Assembly (NCBI GenBank): GCA_015060695.1
Contig: SUYA01000013.1
Location: 1 to 53,048, forward strand
Source: Mediterranea massiliensis
Lineage (GTDB): Bacteria > Bacteroidota > Bacteroidia > Bacteroidales > Bacteroidaceae
DNA: 53,048 nt
Direction: 5' to 3'
The notes under the pieces were generated by a model. That model searched no databases and was not told where the DNA came from. It was given only the letters and a program-made list of their open reading frames with translations. This document shows positions 52,264 through 53,048 of this stretch, one piece after another. Position numbers and translations under genes: made by a program. Each line of letters starts with the position of its first letter. The first letter of the stretch is position 1.

Positions 52264-52836
52264 TTAATTGTTATCTAATATTTTCTTTAATTCATTCCAT
52301 CTTGAATCTATAGGTGTAATGTTAACGTCTTCATCCAAACTCATGGTTTCATCCATCATTATATCACTTTCATCTTCATCAGTCGTACGCAACAATTTTC
52401 CCAATTTCTGATTCATATCTTTATTACATTTCCCAGGATTATGCACATGCTTTAACGGAATTGCCAAAGCGACAAATTCATACATAAGCCATGCAATATT
52501 TATGATACCTTCTGCTTCTGGTATTACAATTAAATTATCACCCTCTTCAGAATAATCCGAACCAAACTTCACAAAGAGTTTATCATGTGAAGTAATCAGT
52601 TGCTCCATATCATCAAGACATCGATCACAAGGTATCCAAACCACTCCATCTGTTTGAAAAGTAAATTCAAAAGCATGCGCCATTCTTTTAACTGTCAACG
52701 CAACCCTCACTTTCCCTTTCTGAACTTCAGGGGCATCGATATGTGCAAAGAACAAGTTATCTAATATAAATTCAAAATTAGAGAAATCGGCTTGCATGCC
52801 TTTCAAATCTATTTTATATGCATCAAACTTGCCCAT
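52264..52836 (-). CDS. yceD: DUF177/YceD family protein
   Basis: A 190-residue protein of the YceD family found before rpmF in most bacteria and linked to 23S rRNA/50S assembly. Seen here are the VWIPCDRCLDDMEQ motif (two Cys) and the conserved HVHNPGKCNKDMNQKL. The Asp/Glu-rich tail (DEDESDIMMDETMSLDED) is typical of the Bacteroidetes form. Confidence 0.9.
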   Translation of the reverse strand: MGKFDAYKIDLKGMQADFSNFEFILDNLFFAHIDAPEVQKGKVRVALTVKRMAHAFEFTFQTDGVVWIPCDRCLDDMEQLITSHDKLFVKFGSDYSEEGDNLIVIPEAEGIINIAWLMYEFVALAIPLKHVHNPGKCNKDMNQKLGKLLRTTDEDESDIMMDETMSLDEDVNITPIDSRWNELKKILDNN

Positions 52837-52860
52837 TACAATCTTTATTTATTCGGGCGA

Positions 52861-52868
52861 CAAAGATA
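52861..52868 (-). promoter_or_regulatory. Promoter -7 box for yceD-rpmF-fabH
   Basis: TATCTTTG on the minus strand, an exact TAnnTTTG match 25 bases before the yceD ATG. Confidence 0.55.
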
Positions 52869-52923
52869 CAAATAATTATCCTCATAACACGCATTTTGTC
52901 TTAAAAACTTTTGCATTTAGCGA

Positions 52924-52962
52924 TAAAAAAAGCCTCTGTCATCCATACGGACAACAGAGGCT
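52924..52962 (-). terminator. rRNA operon terminator
   Basis: On the minus strand AGCCTCTGTTGTCCG and the near-complement CGGATGACAGAGGCT fold over a short loop and are followed by T7. It lies just after the 5S rRNA 3' end. Confidence 0.9.
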
Positions 52963-52970
52963 CAGAAAAA

Positions 52971-53048
52971 AAACGGCGACTACCTACTCTCCCACTGTTA
53001 CGCAGTACCATCGGCGTGAACGGGCTTAACTTCTCTGTTCGGAATGGG
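52971..53048 (-). rRNA. rrf: 5S ribosomal RNA, 3' part
   Basis: The minus strand reads the conserved 5S core (CCGAACAGAGAAGTTAAGCC, then CGCCGATGGTACTGC and GGGAGAGTAGGTAGTCGCCG). About 75 bases of the 3' end are inside the window; the 5' end and the rest of the rRNA operon lie to the right. Confidence 0.95.

Overview
The window is a chromosomal segment of a Bacteroidales bacterium, most likely Bacteroides or a close relative such as Phocaeicola. The evidence is the Bacteroidetes-type promoter box TAnnTTTG ahead of many genes, mostly SD-less starts, a TonB receptor with an N-terminal carboxypeptidase-regulatory-like domain, a secreted GH84 glycosidase, 6-bladed propeller lipoproteins, IS982 and IS30 elements, an ExbB-DUF-ExbD-ExbD cluster and a YceD-RpmF-FabH-Era-Der run. 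I do not name a species.

Layout. 1-6.5 kb: envelope cluster read rightwards: the end of an OmpA-domain protein, a secreted coiled-coil protein, a possible lysozyme-fold protein, then four zinc-ribbon proteins (three of them membrane proteins) with a small beta-barrel among them. 6.7-9.1 kb: a complete IS982 element abutting a propeller lipoprotein gene, followed by an IS30 transposase fossil. 9.2-13.4 kb: folB, a 22-bp-period palindrome array, a GT2 glycosyltransferase, mtaB and rpsF-rpsR-rplI. 13.4-20.4 kb: a MarR regulator, a small membrane protein, the ExbB/ExbD energising complex, tRNA-Ser(GGA), TatD, a conserved unknown, a polyprenyl synthase and TonB. 20.7-23.4 kb: cmk-ispH-pfkA. 23.4-25.7 kb: an ECF sigma/anti-sigma operon with a secreted protein and an outer-membrane barrel. 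26.0-28.6 kb: a REP-associated tyrosine transposase carrying an inverted REP pair inside its own reading frame, then an SF1 helicase. 28.6-32.4 kb: a second ECF module and a GH84 hexosaminidase. 32.4-33.2 kb: a GC-rich non-coding segment with an 11-bp-period inverted array. 33.3-38.9 kb: a TonB-dependent receptor, then an AT-rich trio (GT-C-like protein, UbiA/DPPR-synthase-like protein, HAD phosphatase). 39-45 kb: the ilvD-ilvB-ilvN-thioesterase-ilvC operon, preceded by a clear leader-peptide attenuator. 45.2-48.6 kb: another 22-bp-period palindrome array, slyD, lptB, and mlaE-mlaF. 48.6-53 kb: der, era, fabH, rpmF, yceD and the 3' end of a 5S rRNA gene, so an rRNA operon lies just beyond the right edge.

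Working together: ExbB/ExbD/TonB energise outer-membrane receptors such as the one at 33.3 kb. LptB and MlaE/F serve outer-membrane lipid traffic. The ilv operon joins branched-chain amino acid synthesis with an acyl-ACP thioesterase.

The most unusual signals are: (i) four intergenic arrays with distinct sequences but a shared 11/22-bp period; (ii) a valine/isoleucine leader peptide with mutually exclusive antiterminator and terminator upstream of ilvD; (iii) a REP pair in frame within a RAYT gene, and a 25-bp promoter/start repeat flanking that gene; (iv) strong Shine-Dalgarno sequences before rpsR and rplI in a lineage that normally does not use them.
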